A program made the translations under genes and the position numbers. Below, in pieces: positions 38,669 through 47,038 of a DNA stretch of 64,000 nucleotides. Origin of the DNA: Burkholderiaceae bacterium 26 (lineage in GTDB: Bacteria; Pseudomonadota; Gammaproteobacteria; Burkholderiales; Burkholderiaceae); assembly GCA_000955795.1 (NCBI GenBank), contig JYOB01000003.1, forward strand, positions 286,428 to 350,427, given 5' to 3'. Each line of letters begins with the position of its first letter. Position 1 is the first letter of the stretch. The notes under the pieces are model-generated. The model made no database searches and was not told the DNA's origin. It was given only the letters and a program-made list of their open reading frames with translations.

Positions 38669-38688
38669 ACCTGAAACCCACAGGATTC

Positions 38689-39591
38689 ATGCTCATCCAT
38701 CCGCAATTCGACCCCGTCGCCCTGCATCTGGGGCCGCTCGCCATCCGCTGGTACGGCCTGATGTATCTGGCGGCGTTCATCATGTTCCTGTGGTTCGGCC
38801 GCCTGCGCACGCGCCAGCCGCACATCGCCGCCGAAGGCTGGAGCGGTCGCGACCTTGACGACATGCTCTTCTACGGCGTGCTGGGCGTGATTCTGGGCGG
38901 GCGCCTGGGCTACGTGCTGTTCTACAAGCCCGATTGGTATTTCGCCCACCCGCTCGACATCTTCAAGGTCTGGGAAGGCGGCATGGCGTTCCACGGCGGC
39001 TTCCTCGGTGTGGTCGTGGCGATGATGCTGTATGCGCGCATGCGCGGCCGCTCGTGGATGCAGGTGACCGATTTCATCGCGCCGATGGTGCCGTGCGGTC
39101 TCGCAGCGGGGCGCCTTGGCAATTTCATCAACGGCGAGCTGTGGGGCCGTGTGTCGTCACCCAATCTGCCTTGGGCGATGATGTTTCCGCAGGCGCAGGG
39201 CGAAGATCGGGAGTGGCTGCTCTCGCACGCGCAAGAGGCCGTCACCAGCGGCGTACAGGCTGTGTTCGATCAGTACCACATGCTGCCGCGCCACCCCTCG
39301 CAGATCTACCAGTTCCTCGGCGAGGGCGTGCTGTTCTTCATCCTGCTGTGGCTGTACGCGCGCAAGCCGCGGCCGATGGGCGCGGTGTCTGGGGCATTCC
39401 TGCTCGGCTACGGCGTGTTCCGCTTCACTGCGGAGTTTGCCCGCGAGCCGGACAACTTCCTCGGCCTGCTGGCGGCAAACCTGTCGATGGGGCAGTGGCT
39501 GTCGCTGCCGATGATCCTGATCGGCATCGCCATGCTGGTCTGGTCGTATCGTCGTGCAGGCAACGGCGCAAAAAACCAGGCGCACGCCTGA
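38689..39591 (+). CDS. lgt: Prolipoprotein diacylglyceryl transferase
   Basis: A 300-residue inner-membrane enzyme that moves diacylglycerol from phosphatidylglycerol to the lipobox cysteine of prolipoproteins. The family signature is [14 protein letters not shown], with HGGFLG upstream and a late [11 protein letters not shown]. About seven hydrophobic segments are visible. An AGGA site sits just before ATG 38689. It is essential for lipoproteins such as the BamE-like one at the end of this window. Confidence 0.95.
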   Translation: MLIHPQFDPVALHLGPLAIRWYGLMYLAAFIMFLWFGRLRTRQPHIAAEGWSGRDLDDMLFYGVLGVILGGRLGYVLFYKPDWYFAHPLDIFKVWEGGMAFHGGFLGVVVAMMLYARMRGRSWMQVTDFIAPMVPCGLAAGRLGNFINGELWGRVSSPNLPWAMMFPQAQGEDREWLLSHAQEAVTSGVQAVFDQYHMLPRHPSQIYQFLGEGVLFFILLWLYARKPRPMGAVSGAFLLGYGVFRFTAEFAREPDNFLGLLAANLSMGQWLSLPMILIGIAMLVWSYRRAGNGAKNQAHA

Positions 39592-39610
39592 CGTTGCAAC
39601 CGCGCAAAGA

Positions 39611-39638
39611 AAAAGCCACCGAAGTTCGGTGGCTTTTT
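39611..39638. terminator. Bidirectional terminator between lgt and the SIMPL-domain gene
   Basis: Stem AAAAGCCACCG / CGGTGGCTTTT with a 5-base loop, T-run on the plus strand and T-rich flank on the minus strand; convergent genes on either side. Confidence 0.88.
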
Positions 39639-39657
39639 TCATGGAGCGGCTCGCTGC

Positions 39658-40359
39658 TTATTTCAGCATCTGCACGGCGCCGGAAACGGTCACCGTTACC
39701 TGGGCCTTGCCGCCCTCGATGGGCACCGGCGCCGAATCGTACGACGCGGGAGCCGCTGCCATGCGCATCATCGGACGCGGGCCCGGGTTGTTGCTGCCCT
39801 CGCTCACATGCACATCGCGAATCGTGTAGCTCGTGTAGCCGAACAGCTTGGTGGTCGTCAGGGCCTTGTCGCGGAACGAACTCACGGCCTGATCGATCAG
39901 CTTGGCTTCCGCCGCCGTGCGCGCTTCGCGCGAGAGCGTGAAGTTCACGTTCTGCACCTGCATCTGGTTGGCCAGTTGGCCCGCCAGCTTGGACGCCGCT
40001 GCAAAGTCCTTCGACGTGATGCGCACCTCCGCACGGCCGCGCCAGACGCTGATCTTGCCGTTGCGATCGGTATTCGGATAGATGTTGAAACCGCCTGTTT
40101 CTGCCTGCACACCGGACGTGCGCTTTGCCTGGTTGATCACCTCATCGGCCTTGCGCGACAGGGCTGTGGAGATTGCGCCCGGGTCCGCGCCTTCCTGCTC
40201 GGCGCCCAGGGTGAGCGTGACGGTGTCGGTCGGCACTTCGGCCACGGCCTGCGCATCCAGCGACAGTACGCCCGAATGATTCGTTTCAGGAGCGGCTTGT
40301 GCGAAAGCAGTCGTCATCATTGCAGTCCCCAAAATGGTTGCGGCCAGGACAGATTTCAT
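39658..40359 (-). CDS. Secreted SIMPL-domain protein
   Basis: A 233-residue protein with a signal peptide (MKSVLAATILGTAMMTTAFA, about residues 1-20). The mature part, GVLSLDAQAVAEVPTDTVTL, matches the SIMPL (DUF541) fold, which is shared with BP26/OMP28-type periplasmic proteins. Two later segments, VRITSKDFAAASKLAGQLAN and FRDKALTTTKLFGY, are typical of the family. A GGGAGA site precedes ATG 40359. The family forms periplasmic oligomers of uncertain role, sometimes linked to oxidative stress; nothing here narrows it. Confidence 0.85.
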   Translation of the reverse strand: MKSVLAATILGTAMMTTAFAQAAPETNHSGVLSLDAQAVAEVPTDTVTLTLGAEQEGADPGAISTALSRKADEVINQAKRTSGVQAETGGFNIYPNTDRNGKISVWRGRAEVRITSKDFAAASKLAGQLANQMQVQNVNFTLSREARTAAEAKLIDQAVSSFRDKALTTTKLFGYTSYTIRDVHVSEGSNNPGPRPMMRMAAAPASYDSAPVPIEGGKAQVTVTVSGAVQMLK

Positions 40360-40453
40360 TGTGTTCTCCCAAAAAAGCAATGTGATGCGTCTGACTGGCT
40401 GCTACGCGCATCGTTCATCACGTTTGTAACAATTCCCTGCCGATGCCAACCGT

Positions 40454-40924
40454 TCACTCAGGATCGCGCATCAATTTGGTGGTGATGTAACGCCACTGCG
40501 CAGGTGTGACGGGCGTGATCGAAAGGCGGTTGCCGCGCTGCAGCACCGTCATGTCGGCGAGCTGTTCCTGCGCACGCAACGTCGGCAGATCGATCAGCGC
40601 GCATTTGCGGACGAACTTTACGTCGACGAGCATCCAGCGCGGCGCTTCCGGCTTCGATGCGGGGTCGTGGTAATGGCTCTTGGCGTCGAATTGAGTGGGA
40701 TCTGGATAGCTGGTCGAGCAGACTTCCGCCAGCCCCGCGATGCCGGGCTGCGGACAGGACGAGTGGTAGAACAGCACGCCGTCGCCGATGCGCATGCGGT
40801 CGCGCATGAAGTTGCGTGCCTGATAGTTCCTGACGCCGGTCCAGGGCAAGGGGCCTTCGGCGCGCAGCGTGTCGATGCTGGCCTCGTCGGGCTCGGACTT
40901 CATCAACCAGTATTGGGTGGCCAT
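40454..40924 (-). CDS. EVE-domain protein (PUA-like modified-base reader)
   Basis: A 156-residue single EVE domain. Family marks are YWLMKSEPDEASIDTL, WTGVRNYQARNFMRD and GVLFYHSSCPQPGIAG. EVE proteins have a PUA-like pocket thought to read modified RNA or DNA bases. The start is MATQYWL at 40924; in-frame extension to 41038 has no support. It lies downstream of zapA and the 6S RNA on the same strand, an order conserved in betaproteobacteria. Its ligand is unknown. Confidence 0.9.
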   Translation of the reverse strand: MATQYWLMKSEPDEASIDTLRAEGPLPWTGVRNYQARNFMRDRMRIGDGVLFYHSSCPQPGIAGLAEVCSTSYPDPTQFDAKSHYHDPASKPEAPRWMLVDVKFVRKCALIDLPTLRAQEQLADMTVLQRGNRLSITPVTPAQWRYITTKLMRDPE

Positions 40925-41041
40925 CGTGAGGGGTGCGCGGGCGACGTGCAGGGAGGTGACGGTGTGCGCAGCATAGCAACACGGCTGCGGCCTCGCCATT
41001 GGCGCTGTGGCAATGGCGGGCGTATCGAGGATAGGCAAAGA

Positions 41042-41077
41042 AAAAGGCGGTAGCGCACATGTGCACTACCGCCTTTT
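41042..41077 (-). terminator. Terminator of 6S RNA
   Basis: A long hairpin: AAAGGCGGTAG paired with CTACCGCCTTT plus an inner GCAC/GTGC extension, one G-U pair; on the minus strand it is followed by TTTTTCTTT. Confidence 0.88.
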
Positions 41078-41084
41078 GTTGGGT

Positions 41085-41252
41085 CCCCACCTTGGCCGCT
41101 AGACCCGCATCCTGAACCCAAGTGAGGTTCAGAGTGGCAGCGGAAGCCGCATTTTGGGTACATCACCGGCACAGGGAGCCCACGACTTGCGTCGCACGCT
41201 ATGCACTGGAAGACGCGCTCGCCCACACGGCATATCCCGCACCAAGCAATGC
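41085..41252 (-). ncRNA. ssrS: 6S RNA (approximate ends)
   Basis: Non-coding stretch downstream of zapA on the same strand, the usual position of 6S RNA in betaproteobacteria. On the minus strand it holds CUGAACCUCACUUGGGUUCAGG, close to the conserved 6S 3' hairpin (UUGAACCAAGGGUUCAAGG in E. coli), followed by GAUGCGGGUCUAGCGGC. A 5' CUUGG can close the molecule with CCAAG near the 3' end. A strong terminator follows immediately. 6S RNA binds sigma-70 RNA polymerase and represses promoters in stationary phase. Ends are estimates. Between this gene and zapA (41253-41514) only a hairpin and a possible promoter are seen. Confidence 0.78.
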
Positions 41253-41445
41253 TTATCGGTTCAAGGAATTAATGGCCATGGCGAACCAGGCAGGGAAACT
41301 GTCAGACGCATCATCACGCTGTGTTTTGAGCGCATGGCGATGCGTCTGAAAGATTCATCGCAGGCAACCGTCTATCTCCACCCTGTAGCCGCTAAAGCCT
41401 TATGCTGCAAGGGTTTGCGGGAGATTCCGGAAGCCATTGGGTGAC

Positions 41446-41474
41446 ACTATACACCCGTTCGCATCCGAACCCAA
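41446..41474 (-). promoter_or_regulatory. Candidate promoter upstream of 6S RNA
   Basis: On the minus strand TTGGGT and TATAGT are 17 bases apart. It would start a transcript about 180 bases upstream of the estimated 6S 5' end, similar to the distal 6S promoter of E. coli. It overlaps an 8-bp perfect hairpin (41460-41467 with 41478-41485) directly after zapA. Confidence 0.35.
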
Positions 41475-41514
41475 GCCCGGATGCGATCCGGTTACAAACA
41501 CGTTTTGACCTTCG

Positions 41515-41832
41515 CTAAATGACTTCGCCGTACTGTCGCAGCGCCTCGTCAGTGCGGGCGTTCAGGTCGGCCAGTTTGGCGCGAATCGAGTCGATCGGCA
41601 GGGCGGAATCGGACGCGGCCTGGCGTTGCATCGACAGCAAATCCGACGCGATGCTGATGGCGGCCATCACGGCAACGCGCTCGATGCCCTTGGTGTTCGA
41701 GCCGTTCTTGATGCGCGTCATCTGGTTGTCGACCATGGCTGCGGCTTCACGCAGGGCTGCTTCGTTATCGACCGAGACGGCAAACTTGTAGGGCTGCCCG
41801 GCGATGTTCACTTCAATTTGCTTGCTGCTCAT
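41515..41832 (-). CDS. zapA: Cell division protein ZapA
   Basis: A 105-residue Z-ring-associated protein that crosslinks FtsZ filaments. It starts with IEVNIAGQPYKFAVSVDNEA and has the coiled-coil helix IERVAVMAAISIASDLLSMQ, typical of the family. The zapB-like gene ends two bases upstream of this start, so both are made from one mRNA. The 6S RNA gene follows on the same strand. Confidence 0.93.
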   Translation of the reverse strand: MSSKQIEVNIAGQPYKFAVSVDNEAALREAAAMVDNQMTRIKNGSNTKGIERVAVMAAISIASDLLSMQRQAASDSALPIDSIRAKLADLNARTDEALRQYGEVI

Positions 41833-41834
41833 GC

Positions 41835-42155
41835 TTAGGTCTCCGAATGCGGGGCGGGGGCGGCCGTTGTTTCATCGGCGCCTGCGGCCTGGCCGAGGAG
41901 GTCAAGCTGGCGCGCGTCGGTAGCCGTGGGCAGCTTGTCGAGAATCGATTGGATGCGCAGTTGCGCTTCTTCGATCTTGGCATTGAGCACGCTGCGATCG
42001 GCGACCATCGCGTCGCGCTCGGTCTTGGAGGCCTCGGCTTCCGCCTGAAGCCGCTCGACTTCGGCGCGCAGGCGCTGGTTCTCGGCGGCTAGCGCATCGG
42101 CGTGACGCAGCACGCGCGCGATTTTGCCGGCAAGTTGTTCGAGTTCGTTCAGCAT
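41835..42155 (-). CDS. ZapB-like coiled-coil division protein
   Basis: A 106-residue, largely helical protein: residues 1-80 form a coiled coil (RVLRHADALAAENQRLRAE and following heptads), and the Ala/Pro/Thr-rich tail looks disordered. Place and length match the small protein that precedes zapA in betaproteobacteria (TIGR02449-like). By analogy with ZapB it may join ZapA at the Z-ring; sequence identity to E. coli ZapB would be low. Confidence 0.82.
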   Translation of the reverse strand: MLNELEQLAGKIARVLRHADALAAENQRLRAEVERLQAEAEASKTERDAMVADRSVLNAKIEEAQLRIQSILDKLPTATDARQLDLLGQAAGADETTAAPAPHSET

Positions 42156-42334
42156 TGGGTGTCAATCAGAATCGAGTGGGGGGATTTTAGCCGATCATGC
42201 GCGTCGCGCCTGTCCTCCATACGGATGCGCAATATGCGCTGGCATGAGGCGACGCAGCGGGCACAACGGGCGACGGGTGTGTTTTTACCGCGACTGGGGC
42301 GGGTTTTGCGGGCCTTTTCCGTTAAACTTCGCGG

Positions 42335-42560
42335 CGTCCTGGTGCCCGCAGCACCATCTGCAGTTAAACGGGAAGCAGGGAGCGCGCGCCCCAAGCGATG
42401 CGCCAACCTGCGCTGCCCCCGCAACGGTAAGCGAACGTCGCGTGTGCCCGCCATCTCGCAAAGAAGATGGGTGCCGCGCGGTCTGTCCATACGCCACTGT
42501 TCCTTTGGGAATGGGAAGGCGGACAGGCCGCTTCGCCAGCCCGGATACCGGCCAGGACGG
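42335..42560 (+). promoter_or_regulatory. Cobalamin (adenosylcobalamin) riboswitch
   Basis: A structured leader about 105-330 bases upstream of btuB. Conserved pieces of the aptamer appear in order: GGTGCCCGCAGCACC; TTAAACGGGAAGCAGGGAG; CTGCGCTGCCCCCGCAACGG followed by TAAGCGA; GGGAAGGCGG; and the B12 box GCCAGCCCGGATACCGGCC (42535-42553). Binding of the cofactor would reduce expression of btuB and the genes behind it. No clear intrinsic terminator is seen between the B12 box and btuB, so control of translation initiation is more likely. The region 42156-42334 before it holds nothing recognised. Confidence 0.93.
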
Positions 42561-42665
42561 TGGATCTCAGAGCCGATGTGAAACCCTGGAGGGAACCGCA
42601 TCGAGATCCTGCTGCCAGCGACCCGCGGGGGAACGGGTCCGGCTGACGCTTCTTGTCTTTTCAAC

Positions 42666-44576
42666 ATGAGCTTGACTACAAAGCGGCCACTCCGGATGCC
42701 CCGGACGGCCATGCGCGCGCTTGCCAGCGCACTAACGGGGGTCATGGCAGGTGCAGTCGCGCCAGCCTGGGCACAAAGCAATACACAGGTAGCCAGCACG
42801 CCAGTGGGTGAACTGAATCCGACGGTGGTGACGGCCTCGCGCAGCGAGCAGCCCCTGTCGGATGCATTGCCGCACACGACGGTCATCAGCCGCGCCGATA
42901 TCGAGCGCTCGCAAGCGCCGGATGCTGTGACGCTGCTGCGCCGCGAGGCCGGCATCGAAATCACACAGAACGGTGGCCCCGGCACCAGCGCCAGTCTCTT
43001 CATGCGTGGCGCCAGTTCCAGCCAGACGCTGGTTCTGATTGATGGCGTGCGGGTGAGTTCCGCTACGCTGGGCGCCACGCAGATCGATCAACTGATGGCC
43101 GACCAGATCGACCATATCGAGGTCGTGCGCGGCAATGTGTCGGCGCTCTACGGTTCCGACGCGATTGGTGGCGTGGTGCAGATATTCACGCGCAGCGGCA
43201 AGGGGCATGCCCCGTTGGCCAACGCAGAGATTGAGTACGGCGCACGCAACACCAAGCGCGCGCAGGCGGGTATCAACGGCTCGCTGGGCGAGCGCGGCGA
43301 TACGTCGTTCGCGGTGTCGGTGTCGGAGTTCAAGACCGACGGATTCTCTGCAATCAATCCGCTGCAGGCCAAGAATGCCAACCCGAACGACAACCCCTAC
43401 ACGAACAAGAGCGTGTCGGCGCAATTGTCGCATCGCTTTTCCGCGGATTGGCAGGCAGGGCTGACGTACTTCCAGACCTGGGGCGATGTCAGTTACGACA
43501 GCGGTTTCGGCAGCCCGACCGATATCAATATCGCGCATAACCAGGTGCGGTCGATGTCGGCGTATGTGGACGGCAAGGTGACGCAGGACTGGAAGACGCG
43601 CGTGACGCTCTCGCAAGGTGACGATAAAAACCTGAACTTCCTGAACGGCGCGCAGAACGGTCGTTTCAACACGCGCAACCAGCAGGCGAGCTGGCAGAAC
43701 GATTGGGTGTTCATGCCTGACCAATTGCTGAAGGTCGGCCTGGAACATTCGCAAACCACCATCGACAGTGATGCCTACGACGCGCCCACGCGCAGGGTCG
43801 ATTCCGGCTACATCGGTTACGAAGGCAAGTTCGGCCCACACCAGTTGCAGTTGAACGTGCGTCGCGACCGCTACTCGGACTTTGGTGGCGCCAACAGCTA
43901 TTACGCCGGCTACGGCTTCGCGTTCAACCCGCAATGGAAGGCGGTAGCGAGCGTGAGCAATGCCTTCCGCGCGCCGAGCTTCAACGAGCTGTACTACCCG
44001 TTCTTCGGCAGCCCGAACCTGCAGCCCGAGAAAGCGCGCTCGGTGGAAGGCGGCGTGGAATACAGCAGCACGATCGGCCTGGTGCGCGTAACGGCGTTCG
44101 AGACGGACTACAGCAACCTGATCACGGCTATATGCGACGCAGATTTCAATTGCTCCGCAGCCAACGTCAACCGTGCGCGTGTGAACGGGCTCGAGACGTC
44201 GTATCGGGGTGCGATCTATGGCGTGGATCTGCGTGCCAGCTTTACCATGCAGAACCCGCAGGACTTGTCGGCCAACCAGTTGCTGTCGCGCCGTGCACGG
44301 CACTTCGGCAGCGTCTCGGCGTACAAGACCTTCGGGCCGTTCTCGGCGGGCGTGGAGTGGAATGCGGCGGGAGACCGCCAGGATTCGACCAAGACGCTCG
44401 GCGGCTATGGCCTGCTGAACCTGGTCGGCCGCTACCAGATCACGCCTGACTGGGCATTGTCGGCACGTGTTGAAAACGTGACGAACAAGAACTACCAGTT
44501 GGTCTATCCGTACAACACACCTTCGCGTGGAGTGTTCTTCACGCTGTCGTGGCAACAGCACGAACCGAAGCGATGA
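42666..44576 (+). CDS. btuB: TonB-dependent vitamin B12 outer-membrane receptor
   Basis: A 636-residue outer-membrane receptor importing cobalamin with TonB energy. A signal peptide ends near Ala36 (APAWA|QS), followed by a TonB box-like PTVVTAS (about 52-58). The plug domain shows SLFMRGASSSQTLVLIDGVR and GSDAIGGVVQI. The C-terminal barrel ends GVFFTLSW, with nine extra residues after the usual aromatic end. A cobalamin riboswitch lies just upstream, which fixes the substrate class. It overlaps btuC by four bases (ATGA). The ribosome binding site is weak, as often in riboswitch-controlled genes. Confidence 0.94.
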   Translation: MSLTTKRPLRMPRTAMRALASALTGVMAGAVAPAWAQSNTQVASTPVGELNPTVVTASRSEQPLSDALPHTTVISRADIERSQAPDAVTLLRREAGIEITQNGGPGTSASLFMRGASSSQTLVLIDGVRVSSATLGATQIDQLMADQIDHIEVVRGNVSALYGSDAIGGVVQIFTRSGKGHAPLANAEIEYGARNTKRAQAGINGSLGERGDTSFAVSVSEFKTDGFSAINPLQAKNANPNDNPYTNKSVSAQLSHRFSADWQAGLTYFQTWGDVSYDSGFGSPTDINIAHNQVRSMSAYVDGKVTQDWKTRVTLSQGDDKNLNFLNGAQNGRFNTRNQQASWQNDWVFMPDQLLKVGLEHSQTTIDSDAYDAPTRRVDSGYIGYEGKFGPHQLQLNVRRDRYSDFGGANSYYAGYGFAFNPQWKAVASVSNAFRAPSFNELYYPFFGSPNLQPEKARSVEGGVEYSSTIGLVRVTAFETDYSNLITAICDADFNCSAANVNRARVNGLETSYRGAIYGVDLRASFTMQNPQDLSANQLLSRRARHFGSVSAYKTFGPFSAGVEWNAAGDRQDSTKTLGGYGLLNLVGRYQITPDWALSARVENVTNKNYQLVYPYNTPSRGVFFTLSWQQHEPKR

Positions 44577-45592
44577 CAACACCTGCACTGCCCGCACGCG
44601 GTTTTGCCTGGCGACTGTGGTCGCTGCTGGCGCTCGCGTGCGTGGTGGTGCTGGTAGCGTCGTTGATGCTCGGCAGTGTGAAGCTGTCGCCCGCTGAAGT
44701 CTGGCGGGCCCTCTTTTTTGGCAATAGCGGTGGCGATGGCCTGGCGGCAGGCATCGTCACCGAATTGCGCCTGCCGCGTGCCGGCGCTGCATTTGCTGCG
44801 GGCGGGCTGTTGGCCTTTGCCGGAGCGCTCATGCAGATGCTGCTGCGCAATCCGCTGGCTGATCCGTATGTGTTGGGCGTGTCTGGCGGCGGGGCAGTGG
44901 CGGCGCTCACGGCGATGTTGTTCTCGCTGCCGTGGTGGGCGGTGCAGACGAGCGCCGGAGCCGGAGCCTTGCTCTCGATGGCGCTGGTGGCGGCGCTGGC
45001 GCGTCAGCACCTGTGGCGTGGCGAGCCGGGTGAGGCCAATGCGCGCTTGCTGCTCGGTGGCGTGGTGATGGCCTCCGGCTGGGTCGGCCTGATCACGCTT
45101 ATCTTGACGGTCGCGCCCGAGAATAAGCTGCGCGGCATGATCTTCTGGATGGTCGGCGACCTCGGTGGCGCCGATCGTTATGCGGGCGCGTTGACGGCGC
45201 TTGTGGTGGCGGTCGCCGTGGTGCTGCCGCATGCGCGCGACCTGAATGTGCTGCTGACCGGTGAAACCCGCGCCCGCGCGCTAGGCGTGCCGGTGGCGCG
45301 TGTGCGCGCGTTGATCTACGTGGTGGCATCGCTGTGTACGGCGGTGGCGGTCACGATTGCAGGCTCGGTCGCGTTTGTTGGCCTGCTGGTGCCGCACATG
45401 GTGCGACTGGCGTGGACCCGCGACGTGCGCATCCATTTGCCCGCCACGGCGATGGCCGGCGGAGGCCTGCTGATGCTGGCCGACCTGATCGCCCGAACGG
45501 TGATTGCCCCAACGCAGTTGCCCGTGGGCGTGATCACCACCCTGCTCGGGGTGCCGACGTTTCTTTACCTGCTGATGCGGAGCACGCGATGA
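44573..45592 (+). CDS. btuC: Cobalamin ABC transporter permease
   Basis: A 339-residue FecCD-type permease with about 8-10 hydrophobic segments. Conserved parts are FAAGGLLAFAGALMQMLLRNPLADPYVLG (core MQMLLRNPLADP) and SVAFVGLLVPHMVR. It moves cobalamin across the inner membrane with BtuD. Start ATG 44573 overlaps btuB; stop overlaps the btuD start (ATGA). Confidence 0.92.
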   Translation: MTTPALPARGFAWRLWSLLALACVVVLVASLMLGSVKLSPAEVWRALFFGNSGGDGLAAGIVTELRLPRAGAAFAAGGLLAFAGALMQMLLRNPLADPYVLGVSGGGAVAALTAMLFSLPWWAVQTSAGAGALLSMALVAALARQHLWRGEPGEANARLLLGGVVMASGWVGLITLILTVAPENKLRGMIFWMVGDLGGADRYAGALTALVVAVAVVLPHARDLNVLLTGETRARALGVPVARVRALIYVVASLCTAVAVTIAGSVAFVGLLVPHMVRLAWTRDVRIHLPATAMAGGGLLMLADLIARTVIAPTQLPVGVITTLLGVPTFLYLLMRSTR

Positions 45593-46428
45593 GCTGGTGG
45601 CGCCGCCCAAGTCCAGCACCGGACGCATTCGCCCACTTGGACGCAGCGCCCGAACTCGCGCTGCACGATCTGCGGGTGACCATCGATGGGCGCGTGCTGA
45701 TCGAGCGGTTGTCGATGACGGCCACCGCGGGTCAACTCTGGTGCGTGGTCGGGCCGAACGGCGCGGGCAAGTCGACATGGCTTGCCGTGCTGGCAGGTTT
45801 GCGCTTGCCGGACGGCGGCAGCGTCATGCTCGACGGTTTGCCGCTTGCCGATTGGCCGGCGCTGGCGATGGCGCGTCGTCGCGCGTTTCTGCCGCAGACC
45901 TTGCATGACACCTTCCCCATCACCGTGTACGACGCCGTGATGACCGGCCGCCACCCGCACCTCGCGCGCTGGGAGTGGGAGGGCGACGCCGATGCCCGCG
46001 CCGTAGATGCAGCGGTGTCTGCGCTGCAGTTGCAGCCGCTGGCACAACGCGATGTGCGCACGCTTTCTGGCGGTGAACGTCAGCGCGTGGCGATGGCTGC
46101 CGTGGTGGCGCAAGAGGCGCGCGTGCTGCTGCTCGATGAGCCCGTTGCGCACCTCGATTTGCATCAGCAGGTTGCCGTGCTTCGCCTGCTACGCGAAGGC
46201 TGCCGCAAACAAGGCTGGCTGGTCGTGCTGACCGTGCATGACTTGAACCTTGCACGCCGCTTCGCGACGCACGCGCTGCTGATGGACGGCGCCGGGCACA
46301 CCACGGCCGGCATCGCGGCCGATGTGCTCACGCCCGAGCACTGCGCGCGCGTGCTGCGCACGCCTATTGCTGAGGTGGCCGACGGCCGCCTCACGGCCTT
46401 GATTCCTGATGATTCCGATGACGACTGA
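45589..46428 (+). CDS. btuD: Cobalamin ABC transporter ATP-binding protein
   Basis: A 279-residue ABC ATPase. Walker A GPNGAGKST is at residues 55-63, the signature is LSGGERQRVAMAAVV and Walker B is VLLLDEPVAHLD. The N-terminal 20 residues are an extra low-complexity lead. The order btuB-btuC-btuD and the riboswitch define it as the B12 importer ATPase rather than a siderophore one. The stop lies inside the next gene (about 20 bases overlap). Confidence 0.92.
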   Translation: MSWWRRPSPAPDAFAHLDAAPELALHDLRVTIDGRVLIERLSMTATAGQLWCVVGPNGAGKSTWLAVLAGLRLPDGGSVMLDGLPLADWPALAMARRRAFLPQTLHDTFPITVYDAVMTGRHPHLARWEWEGDADARAVDAAVSALQLQPLAQRDVRTLSGGERQRVAMAAVVAQEARVLLLDEPVAHLDLHQQVAVLRLLREGCRKQGWLVVLTVHDLNLARRFATHALLMDGAGHTTAGIAADVLTPEHCARVLRTPIAEVADGRLTALIPDDSDDD

Positions 46429-47038
46429 AGACAACAATGACGCGCTGAACGAGCGCCACCGCTCGCGCATGCAGCGTAAGAAGGCCGTGGTGGATGCCAA
46501 GATCGCCGCCGCCACCGACGTGCGCGGCGTGCTGCTCGTCAACACCGGTAACGGCAAGGGTAAATCCAGCTCCGGCTTTGGCATGGTGATCCGCGCCATG
46601 GGCCACGACATGCAGGTCGGCGTGGTGCAGTTCATCAAGGGCGCGATCCCGACCGGCGAGGAGCGCTTTCTCCGTCGTTTTCCCGAACAATGCAGCTTTC
46701 ACGTGATGGGCGAGGGCTACACGTGGGAGACGCAGGACCGCACGCGCGACGTTGAAAAGGCGCAAGCCGCATGGACCTGCGCACGCGAGCTGCTAAGCGA
46801 TCCGACCGTCGGCCTGGTGCTGCTGGATGAATTGAACATTGCGCTCAAGTACCACTACCTTGACGTGCAAACCGTGCTGACCGACTTGCGTGCGCGCCCG
46901 CCGGCGCAGCATGTGGTGATTACCGGGCGCGGTGCACCGCCCGAATTGATCGACGCCGCAGATACCGTGACCGACATGACGCTCGTCAAGCATGCATTTT
47001 CCCAAGGCATCCAGGCCCAGCCGGGAGTCGAACTGTGA
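46409..47038 (+). CDS. cobO: Cob(I)yrinic acid a,c-diamide adenosyltransferase
   Basis: A 209-residue CobA/CobO/BtuR-type enzyme that adds the adenosyl group to cobalt. The P-loop is TGNGKGKSSSGFGMV, and VQFIKGAIPTGEE and LVLLDELNIALKY are family hallmarks. Two in-frame starts, 46409 and 46418, are close; both overlap btuD and neither has a clear ribosome binding site. It serves both salvaged and newly made corrinoids. Confidence 0.93.
   Translation: MIPMTTEDNNDALNERHRSRMQRKKAVVDAKIAAATDVRGVLLVNTGNGKGKSSSGFGMVIRAMGHDMQVGVVQFIKGAIPTGEERFLRRFPEQCSFHVMGEGYTWETQDRTRDVEKAQAAWTCARELLSDPTVGLVLLDELNIALKYHYLDVQTVLTDLRARPPAQHVVITGRGAPPELIDAADTVTDMTLVKHAFSQGIQAQPGVEL

Noticed and set aside
41154..41444. 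Short open frame over the 6S RNA region
   Set aside because: It runs opposite the predicted 6S RNA, has no ribosome binding site and low protein character.
42732..44597. 621-residue open frame on the minus strand opposite btuB
   Set aside because: Antisense of a receptor gene that has a signal peptide, TonB box and riboswitch; composition is Arg/His/Val-rich.
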